This document shows, in pieces, positions 33,640-45,557 of a stretch of DNA of 64,000 bases. Below the pieces are notes generated by a model. It saw only the letters and a program-made list of their open reading frames with translations. It did not search any database and had not been told where the DNA came from. The DNA comes from Kalaharituber pfeilii (Eukaryota; Ascomycota; Pezizomycetes; Pezizales; Pezizaceae): assembly GCA_015179045.1 (NCBI GenBank), contig WHUZ01000018.1:620001-684000 (forward strand). The letters run 5' to 3'. The position numbers and the translations under genes were made by a program. The first letter of the stretch is position 1. The number at the start of each line of letters is the position of its first letter.

Positions 33640-36600
33640 ATGACCAGTTTAGCATCAACAGCGATCCCTCCCGCCCAGACCAGTACCTCGCCCGTAAACA
33701 CGAGTAACACTTCTACGGCACCCCTAGCTACGCCATCGACCAGCGGCCAATCATCGACGACGATTGCCGCTGCGACGGCCGCATCGCGAGTCGCTCCCAC
33801 CCCCCCAGTGTCATACGCAGCAGCGACTAAGAAGTCCTCGTATACTCCGCCAATAGTTTCGAGCACTGTCAGTCCTTCACCCCCAGTGAGCGGAGCACAG
33901 GGGCCAAATGCTTGCGCACCGCGTACCACAAATGTCTCTCCGGTGAACGGCAAGACTCAGGTAGCACCTGCTGTTCCCACCGTTACGCCAACCATGAGTG
34001 GTAATAACACCATTGTTAATGGCTCAACTGGCCCGCCGAATGGGCATGGGAGAAAATCCTCCATAGTATCAGGTGGCAACGGGGACCTACCTGGATACAA
34101 AATGGAAATCCTCATGCCTCCCGGCAAACGCAAAACAGTACAGGAATTCAATTTGGCTCTTTTCCTGGGAACCAGCCGGGACAGCCAGTCGTGGGCGTTC
34201 CAGTAGCTTCCCCTAACCTTACTGCACCATCGGTAAACCCTCGAATTTCGTCACCGCAGATGTCGCCATCTCTTCCACAACCTGCTGTTAGTGGGGGCCC
34301 CGTTGCGCAGGGCATGCGGGATCAAAATATCACATTCGGCTCATTGGGAACAGCTAACATGCCCGTCGGCGGTGATGTACTCTCCCTTTCCATTTTGAAT
34401 TGAATGAGTGATTGTTGCTAATGAACGGCTTGATGAAATAGCAGCGGCATCATCGTCCTACTTCAATGCCCATAACCCCAGTTGCCCCAGCAGCACAAGG
34501 GCCCAGTCATGTGCGGAGGGAGTCTACAAACTCTCACCAGCAGCATCCTGAGATACCTCAGCCAGGCATGGGGCCCAATCGCGCTGGCATGCTGCCTGGT
34601 GGTGGCCGCAGGAATCAAGGGCCACCGTATGGTGGACCATACAACTCTCAGCCGCAGCCATTCAATAACCATAACAACTACAACAGTACTAATAGGGCTG
34701 CGCCTACGAACCGAGGTACATATCCATCGTCCATAAATCCAACTCATTATCAACAGGGGCAAATGGGGAATTTCCCCAGTCCTCAAAGACCGCCTCCCAG
34801 AAGTCCAGCTATTCATCATAGCGTCCCTCATACACAGCATGTGCAGCATAGCTTACCGACGACTCCGCAACTTAACACCGTACCCATGGCGAACTCTCCA
34901 TCGTTTCAACCTGCTAATCTATATTCGGTGCCACACCCCCATGTAAATATCCCCGCTCCTTTGCCCCCTTCTTTCCTTGCTAGTCATCCTTATCCACTTC
35001 CGCCTGATTCAGTGGGCTGGCCTGCGATAATGGAGGAGGGTTATCATGATGTTTGGGTGGGGCATGATCTAACAGCAATGCAGCAGTTTATTCCTTCCAA
35101 CCAGCATTTCGATCCGGGAATGTATCAAGGGTACTCTCAGATGCCTCAAATGTATCCACCATTCTCCGCTCCTCCTCCTGCTAGTCCGCGCAATACCTAC
35201 ACCGCCATGGCTCCCCCAAATCCATACACCATGGGCTACACTCCCCAACCCATGTCCCGGAGTTCATCTGCCGCTGCCTCAGATATGAGGCCACCCTCCA
35301 GTTTCGGCATGCCCCATACACCTATGACGCCACCAGCCACCGCACCACATCAACCGTCTGCGCATCGAAGCGACCTGTTCAAGAAACCATCGTCGAAAGG
35401 TATCAAGATTACTGATCCTTCGACCGGGGCACAAGTGTCATCTTTCAAAAGTCCGACTCCTAAAAGCCCACCAGTGGTGGTATTCTCTACCAATCCCGGC
35501 CCAGTTATTGTTTCATCTGGCAGCCCAGCTCCTCGTCCTCCGGCAGCGGATATCACAAATAAGAAAACAGACGAGGAAAAACAACGCGAATTTATTACAC
35601 AAGTGCAGAAGAAGAAAGAGGAAGATGAAGCAAGAGAGAAGGAACTTCAGCGGAAGAAGCAAGAGGAAGAGGAAGAGCGTCGACGAAAAGAGGCTGAAGC
35701 AGCAGCAGAAAAGAAACGACAAGAAGAAGAGGAGGAGAAGAAACGAAAAGAGGAAGAGGAGCGGTTGAAAAGAGAAGCTGAAGAAAAGGCGAGATTAGAA
35801 GAGGAAGAGCAAAAACGTAAGGAGGAAGAGGCTGCTGCTGAAGCTGCTCGAATTGCAAAGGAAAAAGCTGAAGAAGAAGCAAGAATTGCCAAGGAAAAAG
35901 AAGAGGAAGCTAAACGCCTCCAGGCAGAAAAGGAAGAAGCAGAGAGAAAAGCTAGAGAAGACGAAGAGCGCAAAGCAAGAGAAGCAGAGGAGGCAGCAAG
36001 GTTGGCCAGGGAGGAGAGGAGCGCAAGGCTAGAGAGGAGGAGGAGCGCAAGGCTAATGAGGAGGAGGAGCGGAAAGCGAAGGAGGAGCAAGAGCGGAAAG
36101 CCAAGGAGGAAGCGGATGCAAAAGCCCAAAGTGAAGCTGAAGCTGCTGCTGCTGCTGCTGCTGAAAAAGCGGCAGAGGAGTCTACTGAGAAACCTGAAGT
36201 GGCCCAAACTGCAGAGCAAGCGGAGTCCATTGACAAGCCAGTTCCTGATATTGTGGCACCAGTTCCTGCCCAAACTGCAGCCACTGAAGAGAGCATGCGT
36301 CCTCCGAAGTCGAAGGGAAAGCCCTCTCCTCTAGTACTGAAGACTAGTAGCAGCACTGAGCCTGGTCCCCCTTCGGCGGCATTAACAGCTCTTCGTTCAG
36401 CACGGTTTATTGGAGATATCAACAGTATTCAGTATCCTGCGAATATATTGTCGCCAAATCCTGCTCTAAATGCTGCAGCACCCCCCGGAAAATTCAAGTA
36501 CCAGAAGGATTTTCTGTTGCAGTTCCAAAATGTCTTCACAGAAAAAACCTACCCTCAATTGGGACCAACTCATTAGGGAAACAGTGGGTGAGCCAACAGA

Positions 36601-38569
36601 TTCTGCACGGCCAATGTCAGGGAGAATTTCATCGTCACTTGGCCCTCGCAGTAGTTCGCGTGGCATTGGAACCGCATCTTCCCAACCTCCAATGGGCAAT
36701 TTTGGTGCAGGAAGAATCGGTAGCATACTGCCGCCAAATATGTTGACCTCCGAACAGCGCTTTGCACAATCGAGTAGAGCACCCGGTACAGCCTCGTCAA
36801 GCGCATTGCAAAACCTTGGACAATTCAGGTCTGGTCCACCATCCATCAGCAGGACAAGTTCCTCCACTGGACTACCACAACAAGCTAGCTCTCTCCCCCA
36901 AAGTCCTCGCACTAGATCTTCACGTGGCAGCAAACGCGGGCCTGGCGGTGTCGCTATGGAGAAGACCGAGAGTAAACAGGCTGAGCCTAAACATGTAACA
37001 ACAAGCCCTCCTGCTGATTTCAAGCCTCTAGTACTCTCAGAGAACAGATGGAAGCCAGCTATAGCAGCGGCCAGTGGTGGTGGTGCTGCACCAAGTGGAC
37101 CTCCTGGTGTAGCACCTCCTGTGCCTACTGAAGATAACAAACTGTCGCCTGAGTTGGTCCAGCGCAAGGTTAAAGCTGCACTAAACAAGATGACGCCAGA
37201 GAAATTCGACAAGATATCAGGACAAATTCTTGAGATTGCCAGTCAATCGAAGTTCGAAACTGATGGTCGTACTCTCAGACAAGTCATTCAGCTCACCTTT
37301 GAAAAAGCGACGGATGAAGCAGCATGGTCATCCATGTACGCTAAGTTCTGTAAAGTGATGATGGAATCGATTGATCCTAACATTAAAGATGAGAGTATCA
37401 AAGATAAAGCGGGAAAAGTTGTCACTGGTGGCAGTCTATTCAGGAAGTATCTCCTTAACAGGTGCCAAGAAGAATTTCAGCGTGGATGGAAAGTTAATCT
37501 TCCTCCGAAGCCTGAAGGAGTGACCGACGAGGCAGCTATGCTTTCGGACGAATATTACATTGCGGCGGCTGCTAAGAGACGAGGGCTTGGTCTCATCCAG
37601 TTCATTGGAGAACTTTTCAAACTGGGAATGCTTACGGAGCGTATCATGCATGAGTGTGTTAAGAAGCTTGTGGACTACGAGGGTGTCCCCGAAGAAGCTG
37701 AGGTTGAAAGCTTGTGTAAACTTCTGAGAACCATTGGAAGCGCCCTCGATAGCACAGGGAAGAGTAGACCAATGATGGATATTTACTTCAAGAGGATCGA
37801 GCAGATGATAAACCATCCAGAAATCCAAAGCCGCCTAAAATTTATGCTCATGGTAAGTTGCTTTCCGTCATTGTGGGATATAAGGAGTCTTCTAACATTG
37901 CCTAGGACGTTGTCGATCTTCGCAACAAGGGCTGGAACGGAAATGAAACCGACAAAGGCCCCAAGACACTTGCCGAAATTCATGAAGATGTCCTGAAGCA
38001 GGCTGCTGAGAAAGAAGCAGCGGCCCGTGCCAATACTCAAAGAGGTGGAAGGCCACTAGGCGGCCGTAATGACGGACGAAGCTTCTCTCAAGGAGGTTTT
38101 GGTGGACAATCTGATCATCCACGATTGTCTAATACTGTCGCCCAAGACGATTTGAGAAAATTAAAGCAAGGGGCCAGGAGTGTGACATCTGGTCAAGGCA
38201 CATTTGGACCTCCATCATTTATCACATCAAGGAGTGGTAGCAACCCAGGAAAAAAGATGGGCCCTCCGTCGTTCACTAGAGGTGACGATTCTGGTCCGAC
38301 TTCAAGGACTGCCACACCTCCATCGGGAACTCAAAGGGAGACGACCATCTCCAAAAACTCATTCCAGTAAGTTCGTTCACATACCGCATACTGGTTATCT
38401 ATAGCATTACTAACAAATACGCAGAGTCCTTGGAGATATGGGATTCCAAGCTAATGACGGGGATGTCAATGACTCTGTCTCGCCAGCTCCGTCAGCTGCT
38501 TCGTCACCACCAACAGTTAAGGCGGCCCTTGCCATGAGGCCTCTAATTGGCAAAAGTGAATCGAAGTAA
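33640..38569 (+). CDS. Translation initiation factor eIF4G, with up to three frame breaks
   Basis: This is the scaffold of the cap-binding eIF4F complex. Introns are at 34377-34441, 37853-37905 and 38367-38424. In order: a low-complexity N-terminus (SYAAATKKSS; S/T/P-rich), a P/Q/Y-rich region, a long charged K/E/R coiled segment (35575-36150), the eIF4E-binding motif YQKDFLLQF at 36499, EKPTLNWDQLIRETVGE, an S/R/G linker with RGSKRGPGG, and a MIF4G domain (about 37140-37930: VQRKVKAALNKMTPEKFDKI, RGLGLIQFIGELFKLGML). The end is MRPLIGKSESK. There is no MA3 domain, as usual in fungi. The frame changes between 34073 and 34143, at 36011-36020 and at A6 36542-36547. Repairing all three by single bases would give about 1,584 residues. 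The first may instead be a 71-nt intron with weak signals. An essential gene broken three times suggests consensus errors. The start at 33640 is the first ATG in the coding-like frame. Confidence 0.93.
36542..36547 (+). other. Frame break in eIF4G (A6, A5 expected)
   Basis: The upstream frame reads FLLQFQNVFTEK and then leaves the family pattern (TYPQLGPT, stop). One A fewer gives TEKPTLNWDQLIRE, the expected continuation. It lies 23 bp after the eIF4E-binding motif. Confidence 0.82.
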
Positions 38570-40196
38570 TGGGCATAATCGTGATTCTTTCCAACTAAAA
38601 GTTGAGACAGCAGCGGCGCAGGTTTAGACTGTTATTGAATAGAGGATTTTTCTTTTCTTTTTTTTTTTTTTTTTTCCTGTTTATTCTATTAGCTATTTCT
38701 TTGATATACATTAATTGGTTCCTTTGGCTATTTATGTTGATGTTACGCTCTCGGGGTCAGCTTCCTATTCTTTTTTCTGTTCTTGAGTTTGCTTTTTTTT
38801 TTTTTTATCTGTTTTGAATTAATGGTGATCTAGGCAAAGTTGTTTACTTTAACTAGCTGTTTTTCGTTCGTCTGGCAGTTACCTTTTTTTTTAAAAAAAA
38901 AAGTTATGCCCCACTGCACTTTTTTGCTTTGCTTTGCTTCTCATAAGCATTCTTTATTTCTCTAATTCTTAGGATGATGAGTTGTGTTTTGAATGTTGAT
39001 CGTAAATAGGGATTTTATGAGGGTCTGTCACAAAGTGCGCAAAAATATATTAAAACAGGAAAAAAAAAAAAAAATAATAATAATAATAATAAAAAAAAAA
39101 AAAAGGTGGGGTGACGAACTTACTCTGAGGAGCTAATGTGTGAATTGGATGAATAACGGGGGAAGGGTTGAGATCAGGGATAGGAATTAGCGATGGGATG
39201 GTAATTGGGAACATGGGAAAATGGGAACATGGGAGTTGGGAATTGGGAATTCGATGGTGATGGGCTTGCGGCGCGATTGCGGGAACAAAGAAATTAAGCT
39301 TAGGGGAGACACTTTATGGATGGCATTTCTTTTTCTTTTTTTCTTTTTTTTTTTTTTTTTTTCAATTCTTCTCATTGCTTTCTCTGATTTTCGTAGTTGG
39401 GAACAAAAAGTTGCTTGTTTTTGTTGATTTTCATGATTTTTGTTTCTGTTCATTTTTGCTTCTATATAGCACTTTCTTGTGGAAAATAGCGCCCCGGAGT
39501 GCCTTAAGGATCTTAATGTGGAGGTAGAAAGGATGAACAGGGTTTGGAGTTGAGGCAATAAGAGAGCTTTTTTGTTTTTCGTTTTTTTTTGTTGCTTTTC
39601 CTCCCTTTCTGCTTATGTTTATAGTCATCACAATGCAGTCAATACATACAAGGCGCACAACCATTGAAGGTTACTATTCTGTGATGGTCTTCGGGGTTGC
39701 TAAGTCGGAGGTACAAGATGGGTGTAGATTGGGTTTGAACCTTCACATTGAGCACCAGATGTTACGTGACGCGGATAACGTAAGATGAGCTGGTCCCTTC
39801 GTTATAGAGAGAATTGTAGTTGAAACTTATGAATCTCGCCTCTCGATGATGAGGAAGAACCCCTGATCATCCGAGAAACCTATTCCAAAGTCGGACGGAC
39901 ATGAAAATATCATCCACATGACTAATCTTCCAGATTCCTTGCTCACCTTCCTACCCAACAATTATCGTCAAATGACTGTCGAAGTTTATACAGCTCCTTG
40001 ATCGTTGTTGTTGAAGTTGATGTTACCCTCAACAGTCATATTACGTGGGTTTTACTCTTTTTTATATAGTAAAGGTTATTTAATTTTTGTAACTTTTCAC
40101 TGCTAACTTGTTGATGTGAAGTGAAACTTGAAAAGCGTAATAATACTACCTACAATAGCTTTTTTTTATATTCCGTCGCAAAAATGAAACGCCTCT
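38570..40196. other. Convergent 3' region between eIF4G and kynureninase
   Basis: The two genes end toward each other here. Many homopolymers occur: T runs near 38659-38675, 38794-38807 and 39343-39362, A runs near 39060-39103, and a T9/A10 palindrome at 38884-38902. The frames (39187-39558 minus, 38602-38817 plus) are products of these tracts. Tandem GGGAACATGGGA-like copies lie near 39206-39245. Confidence 0.5.
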
Positions 40197-41926
40197 CTAG
40201 TGGACATGACACGCTCGTTGCGTTTCGCCTCCTTCTTCACCCATCTTCCCGGGCCCTACTGCCTCCCTCAGAACTTGTACAAACCTCCAGCACTCCTCGA
40301 ATGTATTATACATTGGCACCGGGGAGACTCTGATGACGTCAGGTTTCCTGACGTCTACAACAATGCCTTCCCTTTCCAATGTCTCAAACACGTGGCCCAA
40401 CGTTTTGGGATCGCTGAAGCGGAGGGAGAGCTGGGCCCCACGGGCTTGGGGATCGCGTGGTGTGATGATTTCGAACGGTGTGTTTGGGGTGAGGGTGGTA
40501 GTAGGGCTGGACGAAGAGGGCCAGAGGAGAGGAGTGGTCAGCAGGTGATAGAGGTATGACGTGAGACGGCGCGACTTGGTGAAGAGGGCAGTGGGGGTGG
40601 CAGCGGTGAAAAGTTGCAAGGAGCCAAGGTGTGCAATGGTGTCGAGGACGGAAGGGTTGGAGAGTTGGTAGCCGGGGGCCCCGAGAAGGGGATGGAAGGC
40701 TGTTGTGTGTAAATGAATGTGGGTTAGCGGTTGTTGTATTTCAACCTGCTTTTCTATGCTCTTTGGAGGACTTCATGGAGGGAGAGTAGTAGAGGTTGGT
40801 GGTGGAGAAGGCATACTGGTGTCCATTTGAAATCGACTTGACTTATCATGGCCCCACCATCCGGCGAGACGATGGCGATCAGAGGGGTCGTGTTTGGAGT
40901 GGACGAAGATGCCGGCGATGCCACCAGGGCCGGAGTTGAGATATTTGTATGAGCACCATGCGGCCTGTTTTATGCCAGAGGTAAGGCTAGTTAGTGAAGC
41001 TCTAATATTTACCCTGAGTCTACCGAATGGTGGGATAACATACAAAGTCAACACCCCAGTCATGCAAATCCAGCGGAATGTTCCCCGCTGCATGCGCCAG
41101 GTCCCATCCGACGATTAGTCCCTTCGACTGTGCGTACCGCGTGATTTTGGCAATGTCGAAAGCCTGGCCAGTGTAGTATTGCACACCAGGAAGGAAGAGG
41201 AGGGCGGCATCACGCGCATGGATGTCGATGGTGCGGAGGATTTGTTCAGTAGTGAGGGTGCTGGAGGAGGAGGTGGGGGAGATGCAAATGAGGGCGGAGG
41301 ACTCAGTGTGGCCGTGCCATTGGAGTTGGGAGACGATGGCGTACTTCCGGGAGCGGAGGGAGATAGATTGAATTAGTACATGGGAATACTAGTAAAACCA
41401 AGGATGTAATGTGGAGAGATACATGATCCGAAGGAAATGCCTTGCTTTCAATAATAATTTTGTACCGTTCCTCTGTAGGCTTATAAAATCCCGCCAGCAG
41501 CAAGTGAATATTGGCTGTCAGGCTCCCCATCGCAGCTACCTCGCTCGGCAGTGCACCCACGATCCCTGCCAAGTGCGTCGTCACTGTCTCTTCGATTGCG
41601 ACCCATGGCCTCGACTTTGGGTGTCTAAAATGCCCTGTTACTCCTTGCTTTGCCCAGATCTCGAGCTCCTCGTCAATGAGGGTCTTAGTGCGCTTGGGTT
41701 GGAGGCCGAGAGAGTTCCCGCAGAAATAGACACACGGTTCGCCCGGCTTCGTGCAGACGGTGGTAGGGCAGATGTCTAATTTAGGCGGGATGTAGAATTC
41801 GGGGCGGAGGTGCGAGAGGGGGTCAATGGAGTCGAGGTGTTTGGCGTAATGGAGGGTAGAGGCTTGGGAAGGGGTTGTGGGGATTGCAGAACCGTGCATG
41901 ACAGATTGGAGGTCGTTGAGATCCAT
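40197..41926 (-). CDS. Kynureninase
   Basis: Four exons are seen on the minus strand: 41926-41423, 41343-41044, 40964-40817 and 40699-40197, giving 484 residues, normal for fungal kynureninase. The enzyme is PLP-dependent and cleaves kynurenine or 3-hydroxykynurenine to anthranilate or 3-hydroxyanthranilate plus alanine, in tryptophan breakdown and de novo NAD synthesis. Motifs in order: [51 protein letters not shown] across intron 1, [27 protein letters not shown], then [13 protein letters not shown] holding the PLP lysine, and [15 protein letters not shown] near the end. An in-frame ATG at 42040 would add 38 residues rich in R, S and P; the ATG at 41926 (MDLNDLQ) fits the family length better, but a targeting-like extension cannot be ruled out. 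It is divergent from ISA2. Confidence 0.95.
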
Positions 41927-42591
41927 TTTGGAGTATATTCTGCGAGCTGGAAGGGAAGTGGCCCGGCTGAGTGGAATTTTGCGGTGATAGCCAAACGAGG
42001 TGGAGGGGTGGTGGAGGAGGGGGGGCTCTAGGCGTATCAATTGACCACAATTGTTTTCACAAGTCTACTCTACTTGATTTTTCGACTGATTCAGCGGTCA
42101 TGACGTGTAGACGCTCGTGCGATGCCCATTCTTGAGACGCAGTCCGGGCCGCGGGAGCAGCGGGAGCAGCCGGCAGCGGGCAGCGGGCAGCGAGTAGCCC
42201 CGGCTGATCGCTAGGCGCCAGGGGCATCGGCAATCCCGCACCACGTACGGGTACGTCTCCGCTGTGCTTGCCCAGAGGCACCGTCCTTGCGGTGTCACCT
42301 TACAATTTCAAATGGCAGATCACGCATATCATACCGCATCGTCAAAAGCTGTTGACTGGGGTTGCTAACCCACTGCATCAGGAAAAAATGTGACGCTACA
42401 ATGCACCACCCGCTGCTGACATCATCCCCACACCCCGGCCTGAGGCGGCGAGCCACGTGACCTGCGCACCCTCCATCGCGCCAGAGACGTCGGACATAAG
42501 GGAATACGCTCGCACCGCGCACGTCCGGAGGCATCCCACCGCCGCCTCAACCAGCGTCTGATATATCCGCCCCCCCCCCCCAGCTGCAAGC
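41927..42591. promoter_or_regulatory. Divergent promoter, kynureninase / ISA2
   Basis: This 665-bp stretch lies between two divergent start codons. It is GC-rich, with GGGAGCAGC and GGGCAGC repeats (42152-42190) and 12 C at 42570-42581 just before the ISA2 ATG. The long minus frames over 42396-43016 are antisense to ISA2 exon 1 and show no motif. Confidence 0.6.
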
Positions 42592-43531
42592 ATGTGGTGG
42601 CCGCGAAGGGCTGCTGCGCTGACGCCCGCGGGGCGCAAGGCGACATTGGCCGCGTCATCGCACGCAAGAGCGACATTGTCACAGGCAAGAGCACTACCAC
42701 TACCACCGCTGCCTCCGGCGCCGCCGACCGGGCCACTGCGGCAGCGAATATCTCGCGGTGTCCGGCGGCCGTCGGCCGCGTACCCATCACTGCCTTGCGC
42801 AGCTTCGAGGATACTACCGTTTTCGGGCAGCTGCACTCGGCAGTACTCCTCGACCGCAGCCACCAATGCGTCGCCGGCTCCGTCCTCACTGCCGTCCGCA
42901 CCGGCACGCACTCCCATCAAAGTCATCAATCCTCGAAAAGACGACGATGGCACTGACTTGCTCATCGGAATCACCCCCCGCGCAGTTCTCGTACGTCCTC
43001 CTCGCTCTATATGCAATCTTTGCAGCTACTAATCCTCTCTGCCTCCACCATTAGCGCCTCCGCGCCATAATGAAATCCGAGTCATCGCCCGACCTTGCCC
43101 TCCGAGTTACCGTCGAATCTGGAGGCTGCCATGGCTTCCAGTACATTTTGTCGCTCACCTCACTTCCCGCCACCGAGCCCATGAGTCCCGAGGATACCGT
43201 CTTCGATCAAGACGGCGCAAGGGTCGTCATGGATGAGCCGAGTCTGCAGCTGCTAAGGGGAAGCAAGGTTGATTATACAATGGAACTGATTGGGAGCCAG
43301 TTCAAGATTGTGGACATTCCGGGGGCGACGAGTAGTTGTGGGTAAGTCATTGGCTTCCTTCCTGCTTCCCTCCCGCTCTTACCCCTATCGTCCCTCGTCC
43401 TTTTTCCCCGTCCCTGCTTCCTCTGCGCTTCATTATCATCCCGTATCCTTCTGCAATTTTGAGTTTCAACTAATGCTTTGTTACCTAATACGGCTGGTAG
43501 ATGCGGAACATCGTTTGACGTCAAAATATAA
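42592..43531 (+). CDS. ISA2: Mitochondrial iron-sulfur cluster assembly protein Isa2 (HesB/IscA family)
   Basis: Exons are 42592-42990, 43055-43341 and 43501-43531, giving 238 residues. The first about 110 residues are rich in R, A, S and P with almost no acid (MWWPRRAAALTPAGRKATLA), typical of a mitochondrial presequence. The A-type carrier domain follows: LLIGITPRAVL-RLRAIMKSESS across intron 1, LRVTVESGGCHGFQY with the first conserved Cys, then SSCG-CGTSFDVKI across intron 2, giving the C-terminal CxC pair. With Isa1 and Iba57, Isa2 makes [4Fe-4S] clusters for aconitase, lipoate synthase and similar enzymes (family knowledge). The last exon is only 31 nt yet carries a metal-binding Cys, so the frame that runs on into intron 2 misses it. 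The start codon is inferred from the presequence; the next in-frame ATG would cut into the domain. Confidence 0.92.
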
Positions 43532-44337
43532 CACTTCCGTTATGCCCACTTCTCCCCCACTTCCCCTCCACTTCCCCTCGAACGTTCGTTCTAGGGTTAT
43601 GGTGCGCCTCTTGCCCCACCACACCACACTACACAATATCTTTTTATTGCATATGATACAACCCCTCTTTTGTCATGATTCATCATTAATTTACATATTT
43701 GCAGTACCCTAACCAATCATCTTCTATGAGACTACCTCTAGACACGTCAATTTGGTCTTGAATCTACATACCTCCTCGCACTAATGTCCTAGAGAGAAAT
43801 TTGGAGTACGGGTAGGATTCATATGATCCCGACCTTTCTCTTCGTCCTTCCTATCCTCCACTCCTCTTTCAAATTCGCCACCTCGGTCCCAGCTCCGCGG
43901 AACCTTTGACTCATTTACCCTAGAGTAGATCACTTGCACGTGTCGACGTCTTGCTCCACAGAAAATGTCAGGAGATTCATTCATCCTAACTCTGTTGGCA
44001 ATCACAATAGCTTTTGCAACCTCGGTTCCAATTTCCTAGTTGAACAAAAAAAGCTTCATTACGCACGATTGTGTATGTGGCTTGTGCATTGTTTTCCTGT
44101 TTCTTCTGTCTTGTAACGTTGATCGTGCGTCGTGTTTTGCATATGCACCATTCACCTTTTCAGGACATTGATTTAGAACTCTTGTTCTTCATTGGTTTCT
44201 TTATCCCGTTTCCCTCGCATAATTCTCAAACCATGTCCAACACACCTTCCCTTGTTCGTTTCCTACTAGTAATTTGGCGTTGTACAAACGTGTTCAGTGT
44301 TTTGAATGTCAACAAGGTATCTTGCACGGGTTCTAGA

Positions 44338-44384
44338 ATGCTGATAAAGGAGACTAGAAAAATGCTGATAAAGGAGACTAGAAA
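44338..44384. repeat. 24-bp tandem duplication
   Basis: A 23-bp block starting ATGCTGATAAAGGAG occurs twice without mismatch (44338-44360 and 44362-44384) with one A between, a period of 24. It looks like a recent local duplication. Confidence 0.9.
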
Positions 44385-45525
44385 TATTTACACTAGAAAG
44401 ATTTGCATGCACCTAAGTATTCATACAATAGCCACCAACCATTCGCCCATTACCACACCTAGATTGTTTCCAAACCTGTGGAAGTATAGCCTGGGTTGGC
44501 GGGAGTATCTCAAAGTTGTTTTTCTTTATCCCACTTACCCCCACCCACCTGTTTCCCTCGTCAACTCCTCACAAGCTAACTGTGCAACCCAAAATTCCCC
44601 CATTTGGGATAAACCCTTGTAACACAACATTACCTTCCAACATATCCCAGTTAAAGCCACAACTTTCTAACCCAGTCAGCCAGTTGGTTAATCCGTTATC
44701 CACACTGTAGGCTTGGCAAAACTTTCTTTGCATTGTACTACTAGTATCAAGTTGGTGCTGTTAGGAAGAGGCGGAGTCAAGGATTTTTTTTTTTTTTTTT
44801 ATATTTCACGTGACCCCGCTTGTAGCTGTTCGCCATGGCAGGGCACGGAGTCAAGGATGAGGCTAGGGTATATGCAATTCAAAGAGAAATTTAGCTAATT
44901 GTTTTTAAAAAAAAAACGTTATGTAAATTCATTTATACAAATGTCATACAAAAAAGACAGCTAGGAGGGAGGAGGAAATTGAGTCTCCGTTTTTTTGTTT
45001 TCATAATTGAGAAATAAAAGATTAGATTAAAAAAAAACAAAAAAAACGTCGCGATAACGCTAACCCCTTGTTTGTTATCTTCGAATGCGTCTTCATATGT
45101 AAGTTCATTATTCGGTTACTACAGTTAGGTAAGGTACAGGGGAATTACCTAACTAGGTAGTACCTTGTACAATCTGAATGATCTAAGTTAGCAACATGGG
45201 GGCAACGCACACAAACTACACAGCTCTCTATATTGGTAATATATAATACGCATCTTGATAAGAAAGCTTTTAAATTAAAAAGTAAAAATTAAAAAAAAAA
45301 GTGGCAGACAAAGGTTTATTGATAGACAACTATACCTATATATATAAGAATGGATTGCTGTACCACATATATAATCCAAAAGCTTAAAATGAAGGTCTAA
45401 TGCACTTGCAACGTACTCTATAACTAGGTTAGAAATATAGTATGCAACTAAATTTTTGACTTCATTAAGGAGATATACCCTCGAGCCTGCATGCCATTAA
45501 AGTTACTTGGCTCTGATTAGAAGAG

Positions 45526-45557
<32 letters not shown>

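Noticed and set aside
35647..36273. 208-codon minus-strand frame rich in Ser/Leu
   Set aside because: Antisense shadow of the K/E/R repeat of eIF4G.
36466..37212. 248-codon minus-strand frame
   Set aside because: Antisense of the eIF4G linker; no domain, while the plus strand is clearly coding.
42396..43016. 206-codon minus-strand frame over ISA2
   Set aside because: GC-rich antisense shadow of the ISA2 presequence exon; no motif.
44071..44622. 183-codon plus frame
   Set aside because: No domain, AT-rich codons and an internal 24-bp tandem repeat; looks like chance.
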